From positions 124,001-188,000 of the forward strand of contig NZ_JAJUWR010000011.1 in assembly GCF_021390545.1 (NCBI RefSeq): a DNA stretch of 64,000 nt, given 5' to 3'. The DNA is from Algoriphagus sp. AGSA1. GTDB lineage: Bacteria; Bacteroidota; Bacteroidia; Cytophagales; Cyclobacteriaceae. The position numbers and the translations under genes were made by a program. Below the pieces are notes generated by a model. It was not told where the DNA came from and searched no databases. It was given only the letters and a program-made list of their open reading frames with translations. This document shows positions 51,087-59,769 of this stretch, piece by piece (position 1 is the stretch's first letter; the number at the start of each line of letters is the position of its first letter).

Positions 51087-52148
51087 ATGCAACAGTATCG
51101 TTTTCTAACTCTTACAGCCCTATTGGCGGGCGTAACGTTCCTCTCATCCTGCAATGATGATGATGCTCCCGACCCGGTGGTGATACCCCCTACAGAATCC
51201 GGGGTCATGGAAATAAATGGTGGTGGGGCCACTTATCCCAATACCGCCTATATCCAATTCCGGACCGGCACTCAGACGGCAGTGGCCAGAGAATCATGGG
51301 ATCTTGCCTTCGCTACAGGATCTGAATTCAAAGTCCTGATTAACGGCACCACGGGCGCCATGGCTTCTGCTACCGGAGAAACTGATATCAATGCTGTTTC
51401 AGCTGCTGATATGAGTGCTGCGGATTCGGCGGCTATTACATATTCAGTTCCTAATAATGTTGCGATTGACCATGTGGATGATGTATCCAACCCTCTCACA
51501 GCACCAGCCATTGAAGCTATCAGCTCCACTGAAACTAACAATGAAGTATATATCCTGAATAGAGGATCTAGTGCGGCAACTGAAAGACCATGGAAAAAAA
51601 TCAGAATAATCAGAAATGGTGACGGTTATACGCTACAACATGCGGATGCAGATGCAACTACTTTTACCTCTGTAGATATTCCAAAGGACAACGATTTGAA
51701 CTTTGTTTATTTCAGTTTTGAAGATGGTATTGTAGATGTCGAACCTGGTAAGAATTCTTGGGATATAACTTGGACAGCAAGTATATCATCAACTAATTTT
51801 GGTGGAGGGTCTATACCATATTTCTATCAGGATTTAGTTTACCATAATATTTATGGCGGCAGCGCAGCCGCACAAGTCCTAGAAGAAGATATAGCATACG
51901 AAAACTTTACAACTCAAGATGCTGAGAATTTGACATTCAGTATTTCAGATAGATTGACTATAGGTTCCAGCTGGAGATATACAGGTGGACCTCCTCCATC
52001 TGATCCTCCACATGCTTTTGATACAATTTATTACATAGTAAAAGATTCAGAAGGCAACATCTACAAAGTAAGATTCCTATCTCTTACCAAAGACGGAGAA
52101 AGAGGCAGGCCAAGCTTGGAATTTGAGCTTGTGCCAGAAGAACAATAG
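51087..52148 (+). CDS. hmuY: HmuY family heme-binding lipoprotein
   Basis: 353-residue lipoprotein (lipobox VTFLSSC, Cys22) with an acidic linker (NDDDAPDPVVIPP) and the HmuY beta fold: YPNTAYIQFRTGTQTAVARE, SWDLAFATGSEFKVLING in the first half, and KNSWDITWTASIS, FYQDLVYHNIYGGSAAAQVL in the second. It has an apparent internal duplication of the SWD...F strand pair and is longer than the ~216-residue Porphyromonas protein. It takes up heme at the surface and hands it to the receptor (family knowledge). Last gene of the operon, followed by a terminator. Confidence 0.9.
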   Translation: MQQYRFLTLTALLAGVTFLSSCNDDDAPDPVVIPPTESGVMEINGGGATYPNTAYIQFRTGTQTAVARESWDLAFATGSEFKVLINGTTGAMASATGETDINAVSAADMSAADSAAITYSVPNNVAIDHVDDVSNPLTAPAIEAISSTETNNEVYILNRGSSAATERPWKKIRIIRNGDGYTLQHADADATTFTSVDIPKDNDLNFVYFSFEDGIVDVEPGKNSWDITWTASISSTNFGGGSIPYFYQDLVYHNIYGGSAAAQVLEEDIAYENFTTQDAENLTFSISDRLTIGSSWRYTGGPPPSDPPHAFDTIYYIVKDSEGNIYKVRFLSLTKDGERGRPSLEFELVPEEQ

Positions 52149-52173
52149 TATTTTAGGTTCAATATTTCGGAAA

Positions 52174-52208
52174 GGCCAGGGATAGCAAAAGCTATTCCTG
52201 GTCTTTTT
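52174..52208 (+). terminator. Terminator of the heme operon
   Basis: GGCCAGGGATAGC (52174-52186) pairs with GCTATTCCTGGTC (52191-52203) around AAAA, then TTTTT. Confidence 0.88.
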
Positions 52209-52220
52209 AAACACTGGGTT

Positions 52221-52388
52221 CACAGAGAGTAACACAGAGCACAAATTTAATAGCTGTACTGCTTTTCCAGAAGCTGGACTTTTCCCCATTTTTTTACCAC
52301 AGTGATCGCAGAGTTTTGCGCGGAGTACACAAATTAACAGCTGTCATACATATAGTTATCCTGCTTCTCCAGTCGCTGGAAATTTCCT
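52221..52388. repeat. Two imperfect direct repeats, non-coding spacer
   Basis: Copy A starts at 52221 (CACAGAGAGTAACACAGAGC) and copy B near 52300 (CGCAGAGTTTTGCGCGGAGT). Both continue with a variant of ACAAATTxAxxAGCTGT, then a GCTT-TCCAG--GCTGGA segment. The rest of 52149-52517 holds further CTCTGTG-type words (52480-52515) and no gene. Confidence 0.6.
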
Positions 52389-52517
52389 TCCGGTTCCTTA
52401 TAAGGCTAAAATCAAAAATTGCTTGATCTCAAAAGTTCTCAAAGAAAACGCAAAAGAAGCCTAAAAAAATGAATTGCGCCCTCTACGTAATCCTCTGTGC
52501 CCTCAGAGGTTGATCCA

Positions 52518-52997
52518 TCAATCCAAAACTCTCTTTGCAAATAAAAATGCCTTTGACCAGTAGTTATTGCTCAGGTAATCCTCCGATACACCCAGAGATG
52601 TTGAAGAATGTATAAAGCGTACATCTCCACGTGAAGTCTCCGTCACAATCCCCGAATGCGTGACTTGCTTCCTTCTTTTCCCTGTGGCAAAAAACAACAC
52701 ATCACCCGGCCTGATCTCATTAGTACGGATACTCTTCCCCATTTTACTTTGGTCCGCCGACATTCTCGGCATAGTAACCCCTACTGAATAAAAAGAATGA
52801 TATACTAAAGCGGAGCAATCCATCCCCGCCCTGGTGGTACCGCCATAGCGATAAGGAGTTCCTGTATAGCTTCTAGCAGTCTGAATCACAGTATTAAAAG
52901 GCTCATTCGCTGCTTTCTTTTTGGATGCGCAAGATGTGGCTAGCATCAATCCCAAAACAAGAAAAAAAGCGGTAAAACGGAATTGTTTGCGCAGCAT
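52518..52997 (-). CDS. NlpC/P60 (C40) cell-wall peptidase lipoprotein
   Basis: 159 residues from the ATG at 52995-52997 (an upstream start would spoil the signal). Lipobox LMLATSC (Cys23), lysine-rich linker, then an NlpC/P60 domain: TPYRYGGTTRAGMDCSALVY (Cys61 nucleophile), IRPGDVLFFATG, VTHSGIVTE (His114) and VRFIHSSTSLGV (His130). Predicted to cut peptide cross-links (D-Glu-diamino acid type) in the cell wall. Single domain, like the Spr/MepS family. Confidence 0.92.
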   Translation of the reverse strand: MLRKQFRFTAFFLVLGLMLATSCASKKKAANEPFNTVIQTARSYTGTPYRYGGTTRAGMDCSALVYHSFYSVGVTMPRMSADQSKMGKSIRTNEIRPGDVLFFATGKRRKQVTHSGIVTETSRGDVRFIHSSTSLGVSEDYLSNNYWSKAFLFAKRVLD

Positions 52998-53104
52998 AGT
53001 GGTTTTTGTTCTTTCAAGTATAAGCTGAAGCCGAACAGGAATCAATCTTTTTTTGTCAAAAAAAGCGTTTCATTTCCTTACCTTAACGAAAGCAATTGAA
53101 GATT

Positions 53105-53344
53105 ATGAGCAAAGAAGAATTCGCCAACCTTCCTTTTCACAAAAAAATAGCCACCCTCTACACAGAAGGCACCTTCGTCGTGGGTATTCGCTATTACAAG
53201 CACAAGGTGAATTTGTATTTGTTGGAAAATGAATATATTGAGGTCTTCTATAACCATAAGCAGGACAAAATCGATAAAATTGACTTTTTGCCACGCGACC
53301 ATACTAGGATGAAGTTCTATTTGGATCAGATTAAGCTGGCTTGA
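53105..53344 (+). CDS. Small conserved protein of unknown function
   Basis: 79 residues, start ATG 53105: MSKEEFANLPFHKKIATLYT, then EGTFVVGIRYYKHKVNLYLL and EVFYNHKQDKIDKIDFLPRD. The alternating strands and the charged helical end suggest a small alpha/beta fold. No motif I can name. Its stop is just before the first of the long repeats flanking the GxxExxY gene. Confidence 0.65.
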   Translation: MSKEEFANLPFHKKIATLYTEGTFVVGIRYYKHKVNLYLLENEYIEVFYNHKQDKIDKIDFLPRDHTRMKFYLDQIKLA

Positions 53345-53349
53345 GTTTT

Positions 53350-53450
53350 CCCGCGGATTAGCGCAGAAAAGGACGCGGATTATCGCTGATTTTTTATTCC
53401 TAAGCATCTGCGAACATCTACGCAGGTTATCCGCGTCAATCAGCGGGAAA
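53350..53450. repeat. ~100-bp repeat upstream of GxxExxY gene
   Basis: Starts CCCGCGGATTAGCGCAGAAAA and ends GTTATCCGCG with GCGGGAA. It aligns with the downstream copy at 53939-54057 and is itself an imperfect inverted repeat (CCCGCGGATTAGCGCAGA against TCTGCG...GCGGGA). Confidence 0.75.
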
Positions 53451-53521
53451 AAACCATATCCTATAAATTGTAAAATCAGTTCACTTTCAGTAGATCAGAT
53501 ATACTTTTTAATTCTGAAAGA

Positions 53522-53899
53522 ATGACTGAAAACGAAATCTCATATAAAATCAGAGGTGCTATTTTTAAAGTTTACAATACACTTGGGTCTGGTCTTTTAG
53601 AATCAACTTATGAAACCACCCTAAATCATGAACTCATAAAAGAAGGACTAAATGTAAGACGTCAAGTGGGACTACCACTAGTATATGATAATCTTAGAAT
53701 GGATGTGGGTTATAGAATTGATTTAATTGTTGAGGACAAAGTAATAATCGAAATCAAATCTGTGGAGAATTTAATGGAAGTTCATCACAAGCAAGTCATC
53801 ACTTATCTAAGGTTATCAGGTATTAAACTGGGTTTATTGGTGAATTTTAATGTACAAGACATCACCGAAGGAATCATCAGAAAGGTTAATAAGCTTTAA
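53522..53899 (+). CDS. GxxExxY family protein
   Basis: 125 residues with the family motif GSGLLESTYE (GxxExxY), then YRIDLIVEDKVIIEIKSVEN and HHKQVITYLRLSGIKLGLLV. The D-(x)n-ExK pattern (DLIVEDKVIIEIKS) resembles the catalytic core of PD-(D/E)XK nucleases, and the family is thought related to that fold, but its activity is unknown. It sits between two ~100-bp repeats, as members of the family often sit among repeats. Confidence 0.9.
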   Translation: MTENEISYKIRGAIFKVYNTLGSGLLESTYETTLNHELIKEGLNVRRQVGLPLVYDNLRMDVGYRIDLIVEDKVIIEIKSVENLMEVHHKQVITYLRLSGIKLGLLVNFNVQDITEGIIRKVNKL

Positions 53900-53938
53900 T
53901 TATTTCCTGCTGATTTTCGCACAAAAAGACTTCAATTT

Positions 53939-54057
53939 CCCCGCAGATTTGCGCAGAAAAATATGCGGATTTACGCTGATTTTTATCTCTGAAAGTTAGT
54001 GTCAACCTCACAAATCTGCGATCATCTGCGCTAGTTATCCGCGAATATCTGCGGGAG
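53939..54057. repeat. ~120-bp repeat downstream of GxxExxY gene
   Basis: Second copy of the repeat at 53350-53450, same orientation: CCCGCAGATTTGCGCAGAAA at the start, TCTGCGATCATCTGCGCTAG and GTTATCCGCG near the end, with about 20 extra bases in the middle. Further fragments (CTGCGGGAAATCACG) reach about 54096. Confidence 0.75.
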
Positions 54058-54133
54058 ATAGACTATAATCTCCAATTGATCTGCGGGAAATCACGAAAAA
54101 TTCAAGTAATTCGTATCGTAAATTTTTATACCC

Positions 54134-55120
54134 ATGAAGAAGAAAATTGCCCTGGTGACGGGCGGATATACCGGAGAGTCCGTAATCTCATTGAAAAGCG
54201 CTGCTGTGGTGGAAAAAACCATCGACAGAAATCTATATGATGTGTACAAAATCCTTATCTACCCAGGGGATTGGCATTTTCTAAGTGCGGCAGGAGAGAA
54301 AATCCCAGTGGATCTGAATGATTTCAGTATTATGATTGGCGATGATAAAATCACATTTGACGGAGTCTTCAACATCCTTCACGGTTCACCCGGAGAAGAC
54401 GGGAAACTCGCAGGCTATTTCGATATGATCGACCTTCCCTACACCACCTGTGACCAACTGAGCTCTGCTATCACGATGAACAAGGGTTACACCAAAGCCA
54501 TTGTGGATGACATAGAGGAGCTGCATATTGCCAAATCTCTTCAGCTTTTTGAAAACTCAGCAGCAAACCTCAAAAGAGTAGAAAATGAGCTGGCATTACC
54601 ACTTTTCATCAAGCCAAACAACGGTGGCAGTTCCATAGGAATGTCCAAAGTGAAAACCTGGGAAGAATTGCCGGAAGCCTTGGAAAAAGCTTTTGCGGAA
54701 GATAAACAGGTGTTAGTAGAAGAATTTGTTTCTGGCCGAGAGTTTTCAATCGGTTGCTACAAAGGAAAGGGAAAAATAACCGTGCTTCCGGCGACTGAAA
54801 TCGTGAGCAGTAAAGAATTCTTTGACTATGAAGCTAAATATGTAGCCGGAGTAACAGAGGAAATCACGCCAGGCCGTCAGTCCGAAGAAGAGGTGGTACG
54901 GGTAAACCGCATTATCGCTAAGATCTACAAAAAGCTAAACTGCAAAGGCGCGATCCGTGTAGATTACTTCCTTCAAAATGAAACAGGTAAATTTTACTTT
55001 ATTGAAGTAAATACCGTTCCGGGTCAAACCGAGACCAGCCTGATTTCCCAGCAAGTAAAAGCTATTGGGATGGAAATAAGGGATTTTTATACTGAGCTGA
55101 TCGAGGAGATGTTCATTTAA
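54134..55120 (+). CDS. ddl: D-alanine--D-alanine ligase
   Basis: Cytoplasmic ATP-grasp enzyme making the D-Ala-D-Ala end of peptidoglycan precursors. 328 residues. Motifs are KIALVTGGYTGESVISLKSA, VFNILHGSPGEDGKLAGYFD, PLFIKPNNGGSSIGMSKVKT (ATP loop), VEEFVSGREFSIGCYKGKGK, CKGAIRVDYFL and YFIEVNTVPGQTETSL (metal site and omega region). The loop ends TETSL rather than the common MTxxS, a variant seen in this phylum. Confidence 0.95.
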   Translation: MKKKIALVTGGYTGESVISLKSAAVVEKTIDRNLYDVYKILIYPGDWHFLSAAGEKIPVDLNDFSIMIGDDKITFDGVFNILHGSPGEDGKLAGYFDMIDLPYTTCDQLSSAITMNKGYTKAIVDDIEELHIAKSLQLFENSAANLKRVENELALPLFIKPNNGGSSIGMSKVKTWEELPEALEKAFAEDKQVLVEEFVSGREFSIGCYKGKGKITVLPATEIVSSKEFFDYEAKYVAGVTEEITPGRQSEEEVVRVNRIIAKIYKKLNCKGAIRVDYFLQNETGKFYFIEVNTVPGQTETSLISQQVKAIGMEIRDFYTELIEEMFI

Positions 55121-55346
55121 TTTACTGCTACCCAGCTAAATTAAGTAAAGAATTGAAGCAATAGATTCGATAGCTTGGAATGCTATTTGGTCAATATGTC
55201 GTATATATATTTACAGTTCATTTGACACGTCTGATTTCCTGCTCAAAAGCGGTTTCAGGTAAAGATGCTTGTTTTTTAAGGGAAAATATTTTCTCAATTT
55301 CGGAAAATTATTGGACGGTGGACTTCATCATAAAACCCAACTTGAT

Positions 55347-55826
55347 ATGAAAAACAATCTAGTATTCATCCTTCTTCTTGGACTGATTTTTAGTTGTGGC
55401 CCTTCTGAGGAAAAAGTAGCTAAGCTTACAAAGCTCATGACAGAATGGGAAAACACTACTGAAAATATTGGCGCTATCTCTAAAGAGATAGGAGATCAAA
55501 TGTATTTATTGGAAAATAAAAAAGAAGAGAGTCAAGCATCAGAAACGAACAATGCCACTGGCGAAGAAAGTACTTGTGAAAATGAATACGCCAGTTTGAA
55601 AGAAAATGCAGGAGAATTGATAAGCACCTGGAAAGAGAGCACTACAGATGTGGAAGAGCTTAAAACCCGTATAACCTCCGGACAATGGACATCAGAAGAT
55701 GATGAAAATCTGGAAGCACTATCCAATGAAGCCAAAAATGCTCAGACTAATGTTGAGCTTTGGCGGGAAAAGTTAGCGGAGCTTAAATCCACATGTGAGG
55801 TGAACTCAGATAATTCTAACTCCTGA
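55347..55826 (+). CDS. Small coiled-coil lipoprotein of unknown function
   Basis: 159 residues from ATG 55347. Lipobox LGLIFSC (Cys16), then a highly charged helical region with heptad-like spacing (EKVAKLTKLMTEWENTTENI, ELKTRITSGQWTSEDDENLE, NVELWREKLAELKS). Two further cysteines (STCENEYAS, KSTCEVNSDN). I recognise no domain. A longer in-frame upstream start (55269) would hide the signal peptide. Confidence 0.65.
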   Translation: MKNNLVFILLLGLIFSCGPSEEKVAKLTKLMTEWENTTENIGAISKEIGDQMYLLENKKEESQASETNNATGEESTCENEYASLKENAGELISTWKESTTDVEELKTRITSGQWTSEDDENLEALSNEAKNAQTNVELWREKLAELKSTCEVNSDNSNS

Positions 55827-55877
55827 ATCCTTTATGAATAAAAACAGTTAGTCAATAAGAATAAGCAAACCCATTAA

Positions 55878-55906
55878 AAAGCCTCCCGAATTTTTCAGGA
55901 GGCTTT
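55878..55906. terminator. Bidirectional terminator, lipoprotein and metK
   Basis: AAAGCCTCC (55878-55886) pairs with GGAGGCTTT (55898-55906); T-runs occur on both strands. Confidence 0.85.
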
Positions 55907-55911
55907 GCTTT

Positions 55912-57165
55912 TTATAATTCAAATGCCTTTTTGATTCTATCCACGTAGTCTAACTTTTCCCAAGTGAACAACTCCACATCAAGTTTGATCTCATCTCTGT
56001 AAGGAGAATAGAAAGTCTTGGTGACAACCTCATTAGTTCTTCCCATATGCCCGTAGGCAGCTGTTTCCTCATAGATAGGGTTACGAAGTTTCAGGCGCTG
56101 CTCGATGGCATAAGGACGCATATCGAAGAGTTCTTCTATTTTCTTGGCGATCGCTCCATCGCTTAGGTTCACTTTAGCTGTACCGTAAGTATTGATGTAA
56201 ATACCCATTGGCTTAGCTACTCCGATTGCGTAAGAGACCTGTACAAGCACCTCATCCGCAAGTCCTGCCGCTACCATGTTCTTGGCGATATGCCGTGTGG
56301 CATAGGCTGCAGAACGGTCAACTTTTGATGGGTCTTTCCCGGAGAAAGCCCCTCCACCGTGAGCTCCTTTGCCACCATAGGTATCTACGATGATTTTTCT
56401 TCCGGTCAAGCCTGTATCACCGTGTGGCCCGCCGATTACGAATTTACCGGTTGGGTTGATGTGATATTTGATCTCTGAGGTGAAAAGCTTCTGGATTTCC
56501 GGCTTCAGCTTCGCAATGACCCGTGGGATCAAGATTGAAATTATATCAGACTTGATTTTGGCAAGCATAGCCTCCTCTTCATCAAAATCATCATGCTGTG
56601 TAGAGACTACAATCGCATCAATTCTCTGTGGCACATTATCATCACTGTATTCTATAGTCACCTGCGCTTTGGAGTCAGGACGGATATAGGTCATATCCTT
56701 ATTCTCTCTTCTCAATTCTGCCAACTCACGAAGGATCATATGAGAAAGATCCAAAGCCAAAGGCATGTAATTCTCAGTTTCGTTGGTAGCGTATCCGAAC
56801 ATCATTCCCTGATCACCGGCCCCTTGTTCCTCTGGACTCTGACGAACTACGCCTTGATTGATCTCAGAAGACTGCTCATGAATTGCCGAAAGCACCCCAC
56901 AGGAATTCCCCTCAAACATGTACTCGCTCTTAGTGTATCCGATTCTATTGATCACATCCCGTGCGATTTTCTGCACATCAAGATAGATATCAGAATTCAC
57001 CTCACCCGCCAGAATCACCTGACCTGTGGTTACCAGTGTTTCACAAGCTACTTTGGAATTGGGGTCAAATGCTAAAAAATTGTCAATTAATGCGTCAGAG
57101 ATTTGATCTGCGATTTTATCCGGATGCCCCTCAGAAACAGACTCTGAGGTAAATAGATATGCCAT
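55912..57165 (-). CDS. metK: S-adenosylmethionine synthetase
   Basis: Makes SAM from methionine and ATP. 417 residues from the ATG at 57163-57165: [20 protein letters not shown] (GHPDK ATP motif), [37 protein letters not shown], and [20 protein letters not shown]. Full length and intact. No SAM riboswitch is recognisable in the leader. Confidence 0.96.
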   Translation of the reverse strand: MAYLFTSESVSEGHPDKIADQISDALIDNFLAFDPNSKVACETLVTTGQVILAGEVNSDIYLDVQKIARDVINRIGYTKSEYMFEGNSCGVLSAIHEQSSEINQGVVRQSPEEQGAGDQGMMFGYATNETENYMPLALDLSHMILRELAELRRENKDMTYIRPDSKAQVTIEYSDDNVPQRIDAIVVSTQHDDFDEEEAMLAKIKSDIISILIPRVIAKLKPEIQKLFTSEIKYHINPTGKFVIGGPHGDTGLTGRKIIVDTYGGKGAHGGGAFSGKDPSKVDRSAAYATRHIAKNMVAAGLADEVLVQVSYAIGVAKPMGIYINTYGTAKVNLSDGAIAKKIEELFDMRPYAIEQRLKLRNPIYEETAAYGHMGRTNEVVTKTFYSPYRDEIKLDVELFTWEKLDYVDRIKKAFEL

Positions 57166-57201
57166 AAATAAATGTTGGTAATGCGTAATGTAAAGGAAGC
57201 C

Positions 57202-57209
57202 CAAAAATA
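57202..57209 (-). promoter_or_regulatory. Candidate -7 element of metK
   Basis: TATTTTTG on the minus strand, 36 bases before the ATG. The sequence about 20 bases upstream is T-rich but lacks an exact TTTG. Confidence 0.45.
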
Positions 57210-57343
57210 CGGGAACTGGGTGAAATAAAAAATCGAAAAACCTGGTCAGTTTTAAAGTACGTATAATTTATTATCCCAACTTGAAATTCTGTAACTTATG
57301 AATGCGTTTATATTTGAAAATGAATCTTTAATCTAAGAGAGTC

Positions 57344-57955
57344 ATGAAAAATCTTTTTAATACATTTTTGATTCTTTTATTGGTAGGCTGTGCGAAAGAA
57401 ATTGAGGAGCCAGAACCCTTTGAGCCACTTCCCATCGGTTCTGGATGTAATCCCAAAGACATTTGCTGCTATGACCTTAGAGAGAAGTCTGGCGTTTATG
57501 ATTTGTTTAGCAGCTGGGAGTTTGCAGGATTCCAGCACATCACCAACGGATATGAAACATTAGATGACCTGACTTGTCTTGCAAGAATAGCAGTATTTGC
57601 GCTTGGAGGCGAAGATTACGATAATGTATTCAAAATAACTCTTCAGTTTTCCAAAGAGGACTCTAAATTGGCAGGATGCCAGAATTTAGATGCTTTCAAC
57701 CTCAGGACATTCTCAAATAAAATTACAGGTTGTTACTCCAGCACTGAGTCAGGAAACTTAGTGATCGTTGCTCCTGAAATAGGAATAGAATTTATACCGA
57801 ATAACGCTTCGAACACTTTCCCTGTATTAGGATTTGAAACTGATTTCTTGAAAGCAATCGAATCGGTAGAATCCTACGAAATAAAAAGCAACAAGCTCTA
57901 TTTGACGTCAAAAGATATAAACGAAAAACTTCTTTTTATCGCTATTGAAGATTGA
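57344..57955 (+). CDS. Lipoprotein of unknown function
   Basis: 203 residues with lipobox LLLVGC (Cys16) and an acidic linker (AKEIEEPEPFEPLP). The mature part has paired cysteines (SGCNPKDICCYDL, LAGCQNLDAF, ITGCYSS) and ends in strand-rich sequence (SYEIKSNKLYLTSKDINEKL). The layout resembles small beta-barrel META/HslJ-type domains, but the similarity is too weak to name. Divergent from metK. Confidence 0.65.
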   Translation: MKNLFNTFLILLLVGCAKEIEEPEPFEPLPIGSGCNPKDICCYDLREKSGVYDLFSSWEFAGFQHITNGYETLDDLTCLARIAVFALGGEDYDNVFKITLQFSKEDSKLAGCQNLDAFNLRTFSNKITGCYSSTESGNLVIVAPEIGIEFIPNNASNTFPVLGFETDFLKAIESVESYEIKSNKLYLTSKDINEKLLFIAIED

Positions 57956-58238
57956 CTTAATCGAGGGTGACTTATTCTTTATTTATGATTATCCGCTTTT
58001 CTGCCAGTAAGGAGGCAAAAGCAACATAGTGTATGTTAGACCTAAGAATTGAGGCCACTTCGGTCATAGGTCTTCCGACCAGATAAGAGAAGAATCCAAG
58101 GTGACTCGCAAGATCACGGAAATCATATGAAATCGAGCATGTCGAAAACGACACACAGCGAGATGATTATATACTATGCGAGATTCCATGTGACCTGTAA
58201 AAATCAAAAATAAACACATGAAATTTTCTTACTAATGC
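57956..58238. other. Spacer with no supported gene
   Basis: 283 bases. A 60-codon minus-strand frame (57972-58154) has no recognised motif. A small hairpin GTCGAAAACGAC lies at 58140-58151. Confidence 0.35.
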
Positions 58239-58901
58239 TTACGGCTCATAAAAATAAACCGTAGGTATAATCAGAATTGCATTATATGCACCATGAAACA
58301 ATATCGAGAACCAGATCCCATGGCTTAAACGGATATAACTAAGGATCAAACCTCCGAAAAACTGTGATGCCACAAGAAAAGGTATCCAGTAAATGTGGTC
58401 TGCTAATTCTAAATTAGAAAAGTTCCCCACATGGATTAGAGCGAAGAAAATTGAGGATGTATAGACAACAAATTTGAGATTCGGCGGCCGATGGCGAAAT
58501 ACTTTTATAAGTAGATAAACTAGGTAAACAATAAATACAGCTGTTACACACCATTGTTGACTAATCAATAAAATAGACATGCCTAATCCCCACCAAATGG
58601 ATGTCATCTTTAAGTCAAGGTGAAGTCTAAAAATCGGTTCCTCTAGTAAAGGCGCCAAGAAAATAGCTCCAATAACTACCAACCATTTGTTTTCAGCCAG
58701 CATTTCCTCCAGAATTGAATCAAACTGATCCACACCCAACCATTCCAGCAGAACAGAAAATGGAATTACCAAAGCCAATGCAAGAAGTAGCAGAACCAAA
58801 AATCTTCCTGCGGGCATTTTGGTAAAGGAGTCAGACTTGGTTGGACTTTTTAAGAATGCCAGAAAATCTTGAAAAACAGGCAGAGGCATTTGAAAGAGCA
58901 T
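58239..58901 (-). CDS. CPBP-family intramembrane metalloprotease
   Basis: 220 residues, about seven helices. The family's catalytic motifs are present: APLLEEPIFR (Glu87-Glu88, Arg92), FALIHVGN (His157) and SILFHGAYNA (His203, Asn207). CPBP proteases are related to Rce1 and often serve bacteriocin self-immunity or maturation, but no bacteriocin gene is next to it. The nearest small-peptide genes are at 39-41.5 kb, too far for a clear link. Confidence 0.9.
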   Translation of the reverse strand: MLFQMPLPVFQDFLAFLKSPTKSDSFTKMPAGRFLVLLLLALALVIPFSVLLEWLGVDQFDSILEEMLAENKWLVVIGAIFLAPLLEEPIFRLHLDLKMTSIWWGLGMSILLISQQWCVTAVFIVYLVYLLIKVFRHRPPNLKFVVYTSSIFFALIHVGNFSNLELADHIYWIPFLVASQFFGGLILSYIRLSHGIWFSILFHGAYNAILIIPTVYFYEP

Positions 58902-58960
58902 TAAAAGTGTTAAAAATTAAACTCAATCAATTTAAAAAATTAGTCAAAAACTCCAAAAAA

Positions 58961-59539
58961 TCAACTTGACTTCTTCACCAACCCCTCAGTAATCTCATTC
59001 ATCGCTTTGACTTTGTATTCAAAGTCGCCTTTAAGGGTTTCACGATAAGCATTGAGATTTTCCAGCAGATCATCCAATTCTTCGGGTAACACATCTTCCA
59101 ATAATTGACGAAGTCGTTTGGCAGCTGTAGGGGATTTCCCATTGGTACTGATCGCCACTTTCAGGTTTCCTTTGGTGACAATTCCTCCCAGGTAAAAATC
59201 ACATAAATCCGGCGTATCAGCCACATTCACTAATAAAAACCGCTCTTTTGCCTCGTCGCGGATCTGGCGGTTCACCGCTTTATCATCAGTTGCTGCGATG
59301 ACTATATGTTTGGCCCCCAAATACTTCTCATGATACACATCCTCAATCATAGTGACTGTATCTGTGGTCTCTGCCAAGTCGATAAAGCTTTGGGAAAATT
59401 CCCTGGAAACTGCAGTGACCTGTGCCTTTGGGCTGGATTTGAGCAAAAATTCCAATTTCTCTGTACCCACGTTCCCTCCTCCGATCAGGAGTACATTAAG
59501 TTCGTGAACTTTGAGAAATATGGGGTAGAGGTGGTTCAT
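58961..59539 (-). CDS. Precorrin-2 dehydrogenase/sirohydrochlorin ferrochelatase (Met8-type)
   Basis: NAD-dependent oxidation of precorrin-2 and probably iron insertion, giving siroheme. 192 residues from the ATG at 59537-59539: MNHLYPIFLKVHELNVLLIG with the NAD loop GGGNVGTEKLEFLL, FLLVNVADTPDLCDFYLGGI and LKVAISTNGKSPTAAKRLRQ. It equals the N-terminal half of CysG without the methyltransferase, which is supplied by the separate cobA gene upstream. The siroheme serves the sulfite reductase of this operon. Confidence 0.9.
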   Translation of the reverse strand: MNHLYPIFLKVHELNVLLIGGGNVGTEKLEFLLKSSPKAQVTAVSREFSQSFIDLAETTDTVTMIEDVYHEKYLGAKHIVIAATDDKAVNRQIRDEAKERFLLVNVADTPDLCDFYLGGIVTKGNLKVAISTNGKSPTAAKRLRQLLEDVLPEELDDLLENLNAYRETLKGDFEYKVKAMNEITEGLVKKSS

Positions 59540-59726
59540 TTTTTTAAGAATCAAGATGTTAAAATCAAGACAGTAGACCGAACTTTTGCATTCGAAATTC
59601 AGCATTCTTCATTCGAAATTAAGATAGAATGAAAGTACGAAGTAGATTTTTAAATCTCTCTTGATGTTATTTCAAGCGAAGAACGAGAGAGATTTCCAGC
59701 CTAGCTTTAAAATTACCATTGAATAA

Positions 59727-59757
59727 AACCTTCGAGGTTTAAAAAACCTCGAAGGTT
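59727..59757. repeat. Perfect palindrome between siroheme genes
   Basis: AACCTTCGAGGTTT (59727-59740), AAA, then AAACCTCGAAGGTT (59744-59757). It sits between cobA and the Met8-type gene on the same strand and could terminate or attenuate transcription, but it resembles the other long palindromes of the window. Confidence 0.8.
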
Positions 59758-59769
59758 AAGCAATATGAC

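Noticed and set aside
57166..57343. SAM riboswitch in the metK leader
   Set aside because: No conserved SAM-box stems could be traced in the short leader.
57972..58154. 60-codon minus-strand frame after the lipoprotein gene
   Set aside because: No recognisable family, no start context; likely chance or unidentifiable remnant.
58239..58901. CPBP protease as immunity or maturation partner of the cysteine-rich peptides
   Set aside because: About 17 kb separates them with many housekeeping genes between; no shared signals seen.
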